Assembly (NCBI GenBank): GCA_963682055.1 | Contig: OY821751.1 | Location: 14,260,001-14,324,000, forward strand | Source of the DNA: Primula veris | Taxonomy: Eukaryota; Streptophyta; Magnoliopsida; Ericales; Primulaceae | Length of the DNA stretch: 64,000 bases | Direction of reading: 5' to 3' | Shown here: in pieces, positions 1 through 10,910 of the stretch | Position numbering within the stretch: the first letter of the stretch is position 1 | Layout of the letters: each line of letters opens with the position of its first letter | The notes under the pieces: generated by a model | Databases searched by the model: none | Told to the model about the DNA's origin: nothing | Seen by the model: only the letters and a program-made list of their open reading frames with translations | Position numbers and translations under genes: made by a program

Positions 1-83
1 TTGGCTAGTTGTGAAACTAGTACCTATGCTTATTTGCTCTGTTGAATTGCGTCAAAGTGACGTATGAGAATGTGTTATTTGTG

Positions 84-200
84 TGGATTTATATTATTGG
101 CCGAGGCCGTATGAGATGTGATTAGTTGAATGGATTTATATTATTGGCCGAGACGTATGAGATGTGATTAGTTGAATAGTTTTATATTATTGGCCGAGGC
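84..200. repeat. Short tandem repeat, about 46-50 bp, ~3 copies
   Basis: The phrase ttatattattggccgag recurs at about 88, 136 and 181, joined by 'cgtatgagatgtgattagttgaat'-type spacers. Copies differ by a few bases and small indels. The array lies inside the LTR and precedes the larger tandem repeat. Confidence 0.75.
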
Positions 201-220
201 CTTGTGATTTAGCTGTAGTG

Positions 221-607
221 GCAATGGTCTCTGTCTCTTCCTAATTTCGGGGACAGAAAACGGCCGAGTGGATAGGGAATGACTCGTCTTACGGACTGGG
301 GCGAGTGGCATGAGAGGTCCTAGTGTGCACTCTATTTATTTTCTGTTAGCAATGGTTTCTGTCTCTTCCTAATTCCGGGGACAGAAGGCGGCCGTGTGGA
401 TAGGGAATGACTCGTCTTACGGACTGGGACGAGTGGCATGAGAGGTCCAATTGTGCACTTTAAATCTACTTTTATGTTAGCAATGGTCTCTGTCTCTTCC
501 TAATTCCGGGGACAGAAGACGGCCGAGGGGATAGGAAATGGCCTAACTTACGGACTGGGGTAGGTGGCATGAGAGGTCCATGTTTGCTATAGATGTTTAT
601 TTAATTT
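221..607. repeat. Tandem repeat, about 129 bp x 3
   Basis: Three near-identical units start at 221, 349 and 480, each opening with gcaatggtctctgtctcttc and ending with ggcatgagaggtcc. Periods are 128 and 131 bp. The units sit in the LTR upstream of its putative R/U5 part, where subterminal enhancer-like repeats are common in plant LTRs. The third copy is the most diverged at its centre. Confidence 0.9.
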
Positions 608-1105
608 ATTTCGTTGTTCGACGTCATTATTAGTTCTTTTTTACGTTGATTATCGTAGTTGTTGTTTGTGAGTTCTTGCATTTATGGGAAGGAGTGACGG
701 TATTTGTGGTGCCGTCCCGTCTAGGTATGTGCGTGGGACTCACCGTTACAGTTTTGTATTTCAGGTACAACTTAGGCTGAGGCGTTTGGTTAGGAGCATT
801 AGCAAGATATCGCATGGGCTCGGGGCTTCTTTCTATTGCTTTCTTTTCCTTAGACTATCTTTTTAAGGTTGTAGCCTACGGGAAAATTACATTAGTTGTT
901 TTTCTTTTCTTATAACTTTGTCAAAATCATTACGTCTTGTAGCCGTGTTTGGCAAACATTTTTTTTATGTAGTTGATTGTTTGTTCCTTTAGCTCGCAAA
1001 TGTTTTATTTTAAAAATCTTAATTTTGTACCAACAGGTTTCGTTTTCCTTTTATTTAAAAAGGTCATATCTCGATATCCGTGTTTATGGAATTTGGGGCG
1101 TGACA

Positions 1106-2384
1106 AGTTATTGGGGAGTCAAACTCGTTACAAACATATTGAAAGTGAAGTTGGGACATGTCATACCTAAATTTCGGTCGCATCGTTTTACAAGAGAAAT
1201 AAGCGGATCTGAAAGTGTACTTAATTGCATATAACCACATCATGGTAATTTTTTCTATGTGAAAAAGCCTTTCTAGGCCGTGTTTGGATGTTTTGGAATA
1301 CAACAACTAACATCAACTGGCAGTCTAGTATATTATGGTTTATGATATGGATGATCATTCTAGTAATATCTTTTATAATGATTCTTAAATCGTATTTTCA
1401 AACTAGAATGTCCTTCCTAACATTTACTCGATATAAACTTTGGACCGATATGCAATTTTTCAAAACCAGAGAAGAATATAGAACTTAATTTTTTTTTAGT
1501 AGAACGTGATATTGATTACAACTTCAACTCTTTGTATTAATTTCTCCTCTAAACTAGTTTATAGCTTCAATGAACTTATATTACATGAAATAAAGTAATT
1601 GGACTTGCATAAAGAAAAAGGTTAGTACATAGCTTTCTTTTAATGTTTAAAAGGCAAGATACAAACAACCACAGTTAAAATGAGGACTTGCTTAACAAAA
1701 TTGAGTATTGCTATACATGTTCGGATGAACAAGAATACATGGAAGCCTTTGAATCGCTGGAGTAGCTCACTTGCTACATTTAGCAAGCCTGTGAATCTTT
1801 TAAATAGAGTTGCATTTTTTTTTTTCATTTATCACAAGGTTAGAATGTAGCCAATCAAATCAGACAACCAGTCTTCACATGTATTTTAGTATCTGCAAAC
1901 ATTCCACATTTGGATAGCCAACATGATTTGAATGTGAGAAGCACTTTTGATTAGAGCGCGTAGTGGCTTTTTACATTTTTTTTAATTCGAAAATTTATAT
2001 TTTTCTCATAATGAAATCACCAATTTTCTTGTTCTACTTTAGTATTAATTTTTGATTCAATCAAGTTGCATGGCCAACCACCCGTAGTAAGGGTTTAATT
2101 ATTTTGTGAACTTTCATAGTATGTGCTCAACTGGTCTAGTTCTAAATACACATTGGCTACAACTGCTCCTACCTTATTAAGCCTCACCCTTTTCCTAGCC
2201 ATGCTGCTTCGCAACCATCTAATATATTCCGACATTGTGGTTTTTTGTGAATGTCTTAATGAATTTTCAACTAAAGTGAACTGAAAAGAATTGAAATTGT
2301 GATGATGAGGTAGTATTATATATAGATGAACAAGTTTTTGGTCACTCTAGTTCAACAAACAAAGTGGCGTAAAATGAAAAAAAA
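1106..2384. other. AT-rich intergenic DNA, no gene seen
   Basis: Only short spurious ORFs with no recognisable motif. No TIR pair, LTR end or tandem array was found. It separates the gypsy LTR from the first copy of the anonymous direct repeat. Confidence 0.6.
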
Positions 2385-3060
2385 AATCATAACAAGGACA
2401 TTTACTCGCTTGATCCTATTTTGTTAAAAACTACACAAAAAGAATATGGAGAATTTTGAGAAGCTCAATAAGAAGACAACGTTTTACAATCTTTCAAGAC
2501 AAATGATTATAAACCAACCGTGTATCATCGTTTTTATCAATTATTTTGGATAAGTTAGATTTTCTAATATTTTAAGATTTTCGTACATGTATTTACATAT
2601 TACAAAATTCTCTTTTAGAGCTTCTTAAGTTAGCAACATGTGCTAACCAAGATGTTTTGTTCGTTTTATTAATTGTTTTGGGGCTTTCCAAAACCAAGTA
2701 TCAACTTTACAAGATATACCATCTCATTTTCTGAAAAAACTAATCTAATAGGAAATAATTTATTAGAAATAACGATATAAGACTTCAAGAAAATGTGAGG
2801 ATACAAAGAGAAAAAATTCGACTATTGCTAAATTTACTAACAATGCAGCAACATAATTTGTTAATAAGTTTGTTTCTAAATTTAGCGAAATTCACTCTAA
2901 AAACATATGTTATGGTGGTATCTTGATATTTTCTTGTAGTGAAATGATACACGTCCTTCAGTGTTGGCAATGAACAAAAAATGCCAACAGTAAAACTTTT
3001 CATATAGTATATAGCTCGATCGTATCAAACGTACAAAAAAAATTATATTAACAATAGCCT
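2385..3060. repeat. Direct duplication, copy 1 (partner 10405-10910)
   Basis: Matches 10405-10910 in the same orientation in two long blocks. One begins 'gcttgatcctattttgttaa' (2411); the other runs from about 2770 to 3060. Copy 1 has about 200 extra bases in the middle. The two copies bracket the HD-ZIP IV gene and the adjoining gypsy fragment. Divergence of roughly 15-20% by eye makes the duplication old. Confidence 0.75.
2782..2940. mobile_element. Small CACTA-type MITE, copy in direct repeat 1
   Basis: About 159 bp bounded by acttcaagaaaat on the left and ttttcttgtagt on the right. These are near-inverted copies of the CACTACAAGAAAA terminus typical of plant CACTA (En/Spm) transposons. 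There is no coding capacity. The same element occupies the same place in the partner repeat (10605-10768), so it inserted before the duplication. A target duplication could not be identified. Confidence 0.55.
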
Positions 3061-3472
3061 AATTGAGTGCTCAAAAAACTTTAACGGACTCCTGTATGAA
3101 TGGGTATAAAAAGTTTAGAGATACGATAACATAATTAGGGTTTAGGAAAGTATTAGCTAGATACAAAATAGTGGTGAACAAAGACTATCCAGATCGTAAG
3201 ATTTCTTAGTCTAAAAGATAATCAACGAATAATATCTCCAAGCTATATTTTTATTAAATTATTCTCCAAATTAAATATGAATAATTGGACCACTTTTTTT
3301 CGTCCAATGTTTCAACATCAACATTTCATTAATTCAATGTACAACTATGATACATATTTGGAGAAAGAACATAATATAGGAAGTGTTATAATTGTCATTA
3401 AAGTATTAAAGTGTGGTTCATTAAAATAATTTGAAATATACAGTCTTATAATATGATTCGTACAATGAATAA
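3061..3472. other. AT-rich upstream region of the HD-ZIP IV gene
   Basis: No ORF or transposon end was recognised. It immediately precedes the duplicated promoter segment, so it may contain distal regulatory DNA. No specific site could be supported. Confidence 0.4.
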
Positions 3473-3800
3473 TTTTTTTCTTATTATGCATGGTAACAAA
3501 TTAATTTTTTCCTAATATAGTGGAGACCGCGAATCATTCTTATCCTCCGACCAGACAAGCTATTTAACTTTTTACTCTTTTTTATTATTTCTATAAAAAG
3601 TACTCTTTGTCCAAATATTAAAAGCCCACAATATCTATTCAATTTTTTTTCTTATTATGCATGGTAACAAATTATTTTTTTTTCTAATAGACTGGAGACC
3701 GCGAATCATTCTTATCCTATGACCAGACAAACTATTTAACTTTTTACCCTTCTTTATTATTCCTATAAAAAGTACTCTTTATCCAAATATTCATTCCCTA
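3473..3800 (+). repeat. Tandem duplication of a core promoter, about 172 bp x 2
   Basis: Two adjacent copies, about 3473-3625 and 3648-3795, share ttattatgcatggtaacaaa, ggagaccgcgaatcattctt and a TATA box with its flanks (tataaaaagtactcttt). The second copy leads directly into a pyrimidine-rich leader and a splice donor. The duplicated unit is therefore a promoter, giving two TATA boxes in tandem (3592 and 3764). Confidence 0.8.
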
Positions 3801-3860
3801 CAATATCTCTCGAAAACTTTTACTCTCTCTCTCAAAGATCAAGTCATTTCACTAGTAAGT
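3764..3860 (+). promoter_or_regulatory. TATA box, leader exon and 5'-UTR splice donor of the HD-ZIP IV gene
   Basis: TATA box tataaaaag lies at 3764-3772. It is followed by a CT-rich leader (ttttactctctctctcaaag) and a good splice donor, gtaagt, at 3855. Genes of the HD-ZIP IV ATML1/PDF2 type usually carry a 5'-UTR intron, so this probably is the noncoding first exon of the gene whose coding exons begin about 1.1 kb downstream. The splice acceptor could not be fixed. The link between this promoter and the gene is inference from position. Confidence 0.5.
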
Positions 3861-4121
3861 TTCTTATTGAATAATCTCTGATAAATTATGGTTTGTTAGT
3901 GTTTTGTACGCACAGAACCATGAGGTTTTATTTTTAATTTAATTAAGGGTAGCATAGAAGGCAACGAATAGATTAATTCTCAAAAGTTAGAACAAGTTCA
4001 ACGGAAAAAAGCGCCTCATCTCAAGTATGATCGGCCTACAAAAGCATCAATGCTGTTTATTAATTAAACTCAATCATTTGTTTATTTATGATTATTTGTT
4101 TATAAATCTTTTCAGTATCTT

Positions 4122-4575
4122 CAGGAGCGGACCCAAGGGGGGGCTGGGGGTGGCCGTGACCACCCCGGCGAGGATTTTCAATATTTTTTTTTATACATGT
4201 AATTAAAAAAATTCTGAGATAATAGATTGATGTCCCTCCTAGTTAAACAAAAAAATTGCTGGTCTAATGGTAAAATTGGACCATAAGATAGTGGAAAGTT
4301 AGGAGTTCAAATCATGTTATTTTCTCTTTTCTAAAATTTTCTGTTTTTTACTTTGAAATTATCAAATTTTCTAAATATCCATTGTATTTTTCCAAACAAG
4401 ATTTCATAAAAAATTAATTTATTGTCCAATGTCATTTGTCTTGACTTCATATTTATTTTATATTATGTTGAATATAGAAAAAAAATAAAAATTGTATTAG
4501 ATCCTATTTTTTTTCTATTCGACATATTTTTTATACCACGGCCCCCCGAAGAAAATTATCTTGGTTCCGTCCCTG
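4122..4575. mobile_element. hAT-type MITE with perfect 8-bp target duplication
   Basis: 454-bp element with terminal inverted repeats caggagcggacccaag and ttggttccgtccctg. It is flanked by identical 8-bp duplications agtatctt at 4114-4121 and 4576-4583. Eight-bp duplications are the hAT hallmark. There is no transposase. It lies between the leader exon and the first coding exon of the HD-ZIP IV gene, so it would sit in the 5'-UTR intron and add only intronic sequence. Confidence 0.85.
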
Positions 4576-4979
4576 AGTATCTTGTATAACATTATTGGAA
4601 TATGAACACATATATTTTTAAAAATAATATTGTAACAACTATTAAAATATTTACACGAATTTTTTTTTGCTAGCTGGTCCATGTACTTCATTAAAATGTT
4701 TACCCTTCTTGATTTGGGATGTTTATTATCATTATTGCTAGTTAGGTCCTTGCGCTTCATTAAAATGTTTACCCTTCTTGATTTGGAATGTTTATTATCA
4801 TTATCCTTGTGCTTCATTAGTTTCCATACGTGACTGTATTTTAATTCATGCACAAATGCATATAGATTATGTAACATCGGTGGCTTCAGTTTTTCTAAAT
4901 TCCTTATATCATACATGATTCAATCTTTTGTTTTTATTTTACAAAATTGGATTTACCTAATGTGACGGACAATCAGTTT

Positions 4980-7018
4980 ATGATCCCTATGACGAGCCAG
5001 CTGAGTCTTGTGGAAATCAATGGTAGCGATGGTGTTGGGCCCGTGGGCGAACCGGTTGAGAATGTTGGCGGCAGCATCAATTGTGGCACCGGGAAGAAAA
5101 AAAAATTCCGCCATAGTACGTACCAAACTCAACAACTCGAAAAGTAAGTATCGAATTTTGGAGGAAAAAATATTAGTATCCGAATTACTTAAAATAACCG
5201 CACCCAATATTGTTTCATCACAAAAATCTATTCTGTCATTATTGTTCAATTGAAATCATAGGAGTAATGTAGTCTTAAATCATTAAATGACCTAAAATCT
5301 TCACACATGGATCATTTCCAATGATGAAAAGCTGCATGGGGAGTAACCGTTGGAAATAATTCATAATAGAAAGCAAAAAAATTAGAAGGAAAACAAGTAT
5401 ATAACTCTTACTAAGAGTTCATTTATAAAAACCTTTTTTCTGATTTTAGACATGTAAAAGATAACTAATCTCCCAACACTACAACAATAGATGCTTCATG
5501 CTTGTGATCTTAAACTGATACTGTAACTTACATTTCCACATCACTTCTTTAAAACTTTATCTACTCTTAGAGAAGTGTCGTCTCAAGCAATTTAGAGGCC
5601 CTAGCAAATTTCAGGTAGGAAAAAAAAACTTCAAACAATAAAATAGTTTCTTTAATCCAACATCAAAAGAATCAAGAAAAACTGAAGAAAATACGACGTT
5701 TACTATGTCAAAGTTGAGATACCAGCAGATAAAAAAATTAGACTTCAAATTTTTCTTACTTTTTTTGGGTGCAAACTCGGTAACATTTAACTACACAAAA
5801 GTTATCAAACTACACAAATAGTATATTTTACAATTCTAATATGCTTTAAAATCTACTAAATGTTCTCAATAAAAATACGGGAGTTGCCATTGAAGAATAG
5901 TAATATAAAGAATAGTAAATCTATTAACTGATTCTCAATAAAAATATGGAACTATACAACCATTGAAGAAAAAGAAACATAATAAAAAAACAGAGTAACT
6001 TATATAAAAAACTGAGAACTTAACTAATTAGCTAGCTTGGTAATGTTTTCTTCTGTTCATTCTATTTGGTTTGATTCCCATTTTGGTCACCTGGAGTTAG
6101 ATACTCTCTATCAATGTAATTTTTTTTTTTCCTTTTTAATCTTTATAGAAGTCTTGAACATGTTCCACAGTTTTATTATGGATGATATGTATTGGGAAAT
6201 ATAACAACCAATATATGGATTTGGTAGTTCGTCTTTGCTTATGCTTATTTGAATTTTACTTTCCATGTGAGATGGCTATATATATATATTTTTTATTTTT
6301 TTGTAAGCTACAAATCTAATATTTAGGGTAAAACTTTTCTATAATTATTCAATAAACTCCATAGAGTTCTAAAAATTCCAAGTCACATCAATAAACTCTA
6401 CATTGTTATATTACATATTTTTATATCCCATGCTATGATATTTTCCTACTTATCGTAACAGATGTCATCACATGACAAAAAATTACTTTGATACATATAG
6501 CTTACTTTAAAACTATAGATTTTCTATGTAACCTCTGTTTAAGCATAAACTCCACTAAGTACTACTTTTCTTCTTATCAGTATTCCGGTTGTAATTTTTT
6601 CAAGACCTGCCCACATCAGTAATTATTAATTTGGAGTAGAAAATCTATCAGTAAACTTCATCAGTAATTATTAATTTATTTTTATTTGGTGTAGTTTTTT
6701 CGAGGCCTGCCCACATCCAGATGACAACCAGAAGAAATTGCTATGTAGTCAATTGGAATTGGAGCCTTCGCAAGTCAAGTATTGGTTCCAAAACAAGCGC
6801 GATAAAGTTAAGGTTTAGTTCAACACCTCACTCTTTAATTCTCACTCTATCTAGTCTCTTGTATAGTTTTTCCCTTTGTTAAAATGCATCTACGCACGCT
6901 AATCTAGTTTAAGCTATGTAGAGTTTGACATCAACCAATAACTTAAAAGGATATTAAACACTTTTCTTGGGATCTTTTGGTTGTATCCTACAAATGCTAT
7001 AGTATAACTTTTTATTTA

Positions 7019-7081
<63 letters not shown>

Positions 7082-8546
7082 GGCAACAAACGTATCCGCT
7101 TGGTAGAAATTAATAAGGACCATCGATCGAAAGGTGAAACGTGTATTTTTTTGAAACATGTAAAAGCTTGAATGATCAAAAGTTAACTAAAAAGGACAAT
7201 TCCAAATCATCAAAATAAATAAATAAAGAAAAATCCAATAAAAATAATTTTCAAACTATAATATAAAAAAAAGTACCATCTAATCATTTCTGTTCGAATT
7301 TTACTTATTTTTTTAGTCTATTATGAATTTTCACTAAACTTATAATATATCTTTTGCTTATTAATGTGAGAAAGTTGGAACGTGAAGACCTTTTGAATAT
7401 TTCAAAGAGAGATTTTTTGGAAAGAAAGAGTTTATCACATGTATATATTAGATTATATAACTTGTGTATAGTAGTACTTTTTCCATCACCCCTTTATTTT
7501 TCTATACCCCTCAGATGCAACATATGATGCATGAGAACTCACAATATCGATTATGGAATGAGATGCTTCATGCTGAAAATATAAGGCTAAGAAACACGCT
7601 CAACAACTCCCCTTGCCGCGCTTGTGGGGGTCCAACGACTCTCAATGATATGTCTTTCGACATGGTTAATCTGCGAATGGAGAATGTCCGTTTGAAATAT
7701 GAGGTATGTTGCTTGTTAACTATATAACTTTGTAAATCATATATTTTTAACATTGGTTTGACATTTTTAAACTTGGATATGTAACAAAAAACTTCAATTT
7801 ACCCCAAAACCACAAGTGGTTGTCGAGGATATTATGGTGCAAATTAAGATAAAACTATGAACAATGATTTTCGTGAAATGGATAAAACATTATAGTAGTA
7901 TACTATTGGTTATAAGTTAATAGACTTGAGAAATATATTTAAATTTGTTATGATCTTTTTATCAAGCATATAAATTGACTGAATCCTTACATATACTCTT
8001 ATTATATTTAGGCATATTTAGATATAGATAAAACAGATTCTGCTATTTTAATTTTTCTTGAATTAATTCACATGTTTCAGTGTGAGTGAAAATCAATTTA
8101 AAGTTCATCTTTAGCTAGCGTATAATTAGTTGGTAATAAAAGTCCATTTACCAATATAAAACATACAAATTTGTATGTACCATGATTGGTGCAAACCAAA
8201 AAAAAATCTAATGTGATTGAGAATTCTGCTTCCGTGATGATCGATCCTTCATTTATTAGATTACTTCTTTATCTTATATATGAAAATGTTGATGAATTTG
8301 TGTTATGTTTGAATAATGTCATTAAAATTTAATGAAAAGAATTATTTTGCACACTGTATCTCTTGATATCTTTAGCCTACACGAATTGCTTTTATGTTAC
8401 ATGCATGTGAAAGGAACACATGATTATTGAGTTAATTTAAATAATTAGTTTTTTTTGTCATATTGTCATAATATTCAAAGTTATTAACATTTCAGATTGA
8501 CCAGATGACTAATGCAGTCGCAAGATACATCGGCAAGTATGTGTGA
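4980..8546 (+). CDS. Short HD-ZIP class IV homeodomain protein lacking START (copy A)
   Basis: Four exons join into an uninterrupted 173-codon frame: 4980-5143, 6695-6812, 7515-7703, 8496-8546. All introns are GT-AG (donors gtaagt, gtttag, gtatgt), and one internal junction splits a codon correctly. The homeodomain spans about residues 39-98: a KKKK start, CPHPDD insert, and helix 3 WFQNKR at 85-90, which keeps Asn51 and Arg53. The zipper-loop-zipper follows, with the CxxCGGP loop typical of class IV (CRACGGP, 128-134), and ends [16 protein letters not shown] then TGA. Full-length relatives such as ATML1, PDF2 and HDG2 are 700 residues or more and continue into START. No START sequence is visible downstream. 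Homeodomain and zipper predict a nuclear DNA-binding dimer; without START it could compete with full-length HD-ZIP IV factors in epidermis (inference). The start at 4980 is the first in-frame ATG, but the upstream acceptor is uncertain. A truncated pseudogene is the alternative. Confidence 0.7.
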
Positions 8547-8930
8547 TAGGCCCCACAATCGGTATGTCTGATAATGGAGTTATTTTAACTTTTCATTGTT
8601 TAATAAAGGATATTAATAGTATTATTATAATTATGCTTAATATTATTTTCTTGCTTTTGTATTTAGAGCCTTAAATTAGTGTTTAGGGTGGTTTATTAAA
8701 CAATTGTTTTTATTATCAAGTAGGAAAGTCATTCATTTAAGAAAAACAAAATATTTAATAGTTACATGTAGATATATATTAGTAATTTGTAGTTAGCTGA
8801 AAAGAGGTAGAATAATTAGAAACTAAGGGAACAATTGTGTTATACATATTATGAGTTAAATCCACAAACCCTCACTCATTTAGAAACGTGAGAGACACAG
8901 AGAAAGAGAGATAGATGAAGGAGATAGAGA
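5597..8930 (+). repeat. Inverted duplication, arm A (partner arm B 59905-63293)
   Basis: Exons and introns of the HD-ZIP IV copy A align on the opposite strand with 59905-63293. Shared blocks include 'gcaaatttcagg' at the outer edge, tgcaaactcggtaac, gtagttttttc-aggcctgcccaca, and tcattcatttaagaaaaa near the inner edge. Intron as well as exon sequence is shared, so this is a DNA-level duplication and not retroposition. By-eye identity is about 80-85%. Confidence 0.85.
7016..7077. repeat. Compound microsatellite (TA)n(GT)n
   Basis: About nine TA units run directly into about 21 uninterrupted GT units, inside intron 2 of HD-ZIP IV copy A. The equivalent intron of copy B has only a short ta/at run near 61765, so the expansion is specific to copy A. 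Confidence 0.95.
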
Positions 8931-9077
8931 TAAATAGGCTAGGGTTATGACTTTTGTCTCTTCATTGCTAGGGACATTTACTTGAAAGGCTTGTGAGAAG
9001 TGTTTCCTTACCTGTTGGGTAGCAATGGAGTTAACCATGATTGCAACGTAAATTGGAACCTAATATAAACAAAAGCC

Positions 9078-9160
<83 letters not shown>
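9078..9160. repeat. (ATT)n microsatellite, about 27 units
   Basis: 83 bp of uninterrupted tta/att repeat just past the inner end of inverted arm A and just before the LTR fragment. The pure array indicates recent expansion and is likely length-polymorphic. Confidence 0.95.
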
Positions 9161-9164
9161 GTCG

Positions 9165-10195
9165 ACATACATAATTATGTTGTTTTATATCAAATGTTGC
9201 TAAGAAGTGTGATGTATTGACTTACCTATAAGTTTACGTAAAAATTCACCCTTACATATTGGTTGCAGGAAACAAGAAAGAGAAAGGCAACGTGGAATAA
9301 GAGCATCTTTGCGGTGTATGCATAAATAAGCGTTTCTTGTTCTTTTTCTTTTAAACATTTTTACTATTTCCGTATTTTTTTTTGGGTTTGAAACAAGCCT
9401 TGAGGGCTAATACATTCGCAAACTGTTATGTGCTCTTTTGTTTTTATTAAGTTGTAGCCTTCGGGCGTGTTAAAATATTTTGCTTTCACATTGTGTTCTT
9501 TTTTTATTGTGAGATACCCAGTACCGTTTTTGTTTTAAAATTTTCATTCTTTACTTAAATTATATTTTATTTAGTTAATCTTCAGAGTTACTCTCTTTTC
9601 AAAACCGGGGCGTGACAAGTTGTATCCGAGCTTAAACCATATTTTTGAAAAATGTGGGACGACAGGAAGATGGGTAATCATCGGGTCCAACTCCATCGTA
9701 TAAGATAACATAATCTTTTCCATTGCTTTTCTTTTGAAATTAAATGGGGGGATGAGTTAGTATAAGACATATAGTTAGATTTGTACTTGAATTTAAATAA
9801 GAGAAATTTCCGCTTGCTAGTCTTTTTGGAAACGACAGGACGTTTTTTTTTCTGCTGAAAGGACGAACAAGTTTAAACGACTCGACATCATTGAAAGTAT
9901 GTCCATTTAAATGCCTCGTAAGGGGATATCTTTATTAATTTGTATCTTTGAAACTTGAGTGGATGCTCGAATGTTTTGAGGAAGTATATTATAAATAGTT
10001 ACTGACTGTAAATCCTGAAGACGTGTATTGTGTTTTGGTAATACTTGTGAAGTTTAATGTTGACATTTAAAATTTAGGATGGACGAATTTGAAGTTGAGC
10101 ATGCTAACACGAAATATTGATGATTAATGATGTGCATTTGAGGGCTTTGATCATGTATGGGATTTAAAGATTTAAGATTGTTGACAAGAAAGTTT
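9165..10195 (+). mobile_element. Ty3/gypsy 5' end: partial LTR, primer-binding site, leader
   Basis: The LTR 3' end, ggggcgtgaca, finishes at 9617. It is followed after two bases by ttgtatccgagc (9620-9631), which matches the initiator-Met tRNA primer site tggtatcagagc at 10 of 12 positions. The block gttgtagccttcgggcg at 9450 is shared with the LTR at the window start. The next 600 bp resemble a decayed leader, and an ATGCCTCGT at 9911 is a plausible gag start, but no frame stays open. No LTR 5' end, pol or 3' LTR belonging to this copy is visible nearby, so it is a truncated remnant. Confidence 0.6.
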
Positions 10196-10404
10196 TATCT
10201 CTTTCGTTGAATGTGCAGTTGAAGAATTATATGAGGATCATGTGTATTGGAAACAATTTCGTAAAATAAGAAAATTCGAATACTATAAAACTTCTTTTTG
10301 GATTGTGAAAAAGTACCATTGAACTTCGGTTCTTGAGTGATGTTTTTGCGAGCGTGTACATACTTGCATCGTACGAGTTGTTTTGAGGGTGGGGGTGTAT
10401 TGTA

Positions 10405-10910
10405 AAATAATGCATTGTACCCGCTTGATCTTATTTTGTTAAGAGCTACACGAAAGAGTATGCATAATTTTGAGAAGTTCAATGAGAAGACATACCTTTA
10501 CCATCTTTCAAGACGAATGATTATAAATAAACCGTGTATCATCATTAATGTTATCAACGTTTTATTAATAATTGTGTGGTTTTTTTCAGAAAGAATGAAA
10601 TAAGACTACAAGAAAATGCGAGTATAGAAATAGATAATCTTTTTCGATCATTGCTAAATTTATAAACAACAATGCAACAACATAAGAAGTTAATATTTTG
10701 TTTCTAAATTTATCAAAATTCACTTTAGAAACATAAATTATGTTGTAATCCTGATTTTTTCTTGTAGTGATATCATAATATGCTCGTTTTTTGTAGTGTT
10801 GGAAGTGAACAAGAAACGCCAACCGTAAAACTTTCGGTGTAATATATAGATCGGTCTGTCAGATAGGTTATCAAACATTCCAAGAAAATTAATTACATTA
10901 ACCATTGATT
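10405..10910. repeat. Direct duplication, copy 2 (partner 2385-3060)
   Basis: Same-orientation match to 2385-3060, starting gcttgatcttattttgttaa (10426) and ending near 10905 with attaattacattaaccattg-like sequence. It sits after the gypsy leader, so the copies enclose about 7.3 kb containing the HD-ZIP IV gene. The short ORFs over it have no recognisable motif. Confidence 0.75.
10605..10768. mobile_element. Small CACTA-type MITE, copy in direct repeat 2
   Basis: 164 bp flanked by actacaagaaaat and ttttttcttgtagt, better-preserved ends than in the partner copy at 2782-2940. Both copies have the same flanking bases ('taag' before, 'ga' after), which fits one insertion copied by a later segmental duplication. 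Confidence 0.65.

Larger units (their letters stand above)
1..1105 (+). mobile_element. 3' part of a Ty3/gypsy LTR (chromovirus/Tekay-like)
   Basis: The segment ends in ggggcgtgaca, the same terminus seen at 9607-9617 and, inverted, at 56941. It also holds the 'gttgtagccta/ttcggg' block that recurs near 9450. These shared blocks mark one LTR family with a TG...CA-type end. The left end lies outside the window. The sequence after 1105 does not resemble a primer-binding site, so this is either a 3' LTR or a solo LTR. No long ORF is credible inside it. Lineage is inferred from LTR appearance only. Confidence 0.6.

Noticed and set aside
6977..7171. Cys/Val-rich ORF
   Set aside because: Translation of the (TA)n(GT)n microsatellite in an intron.
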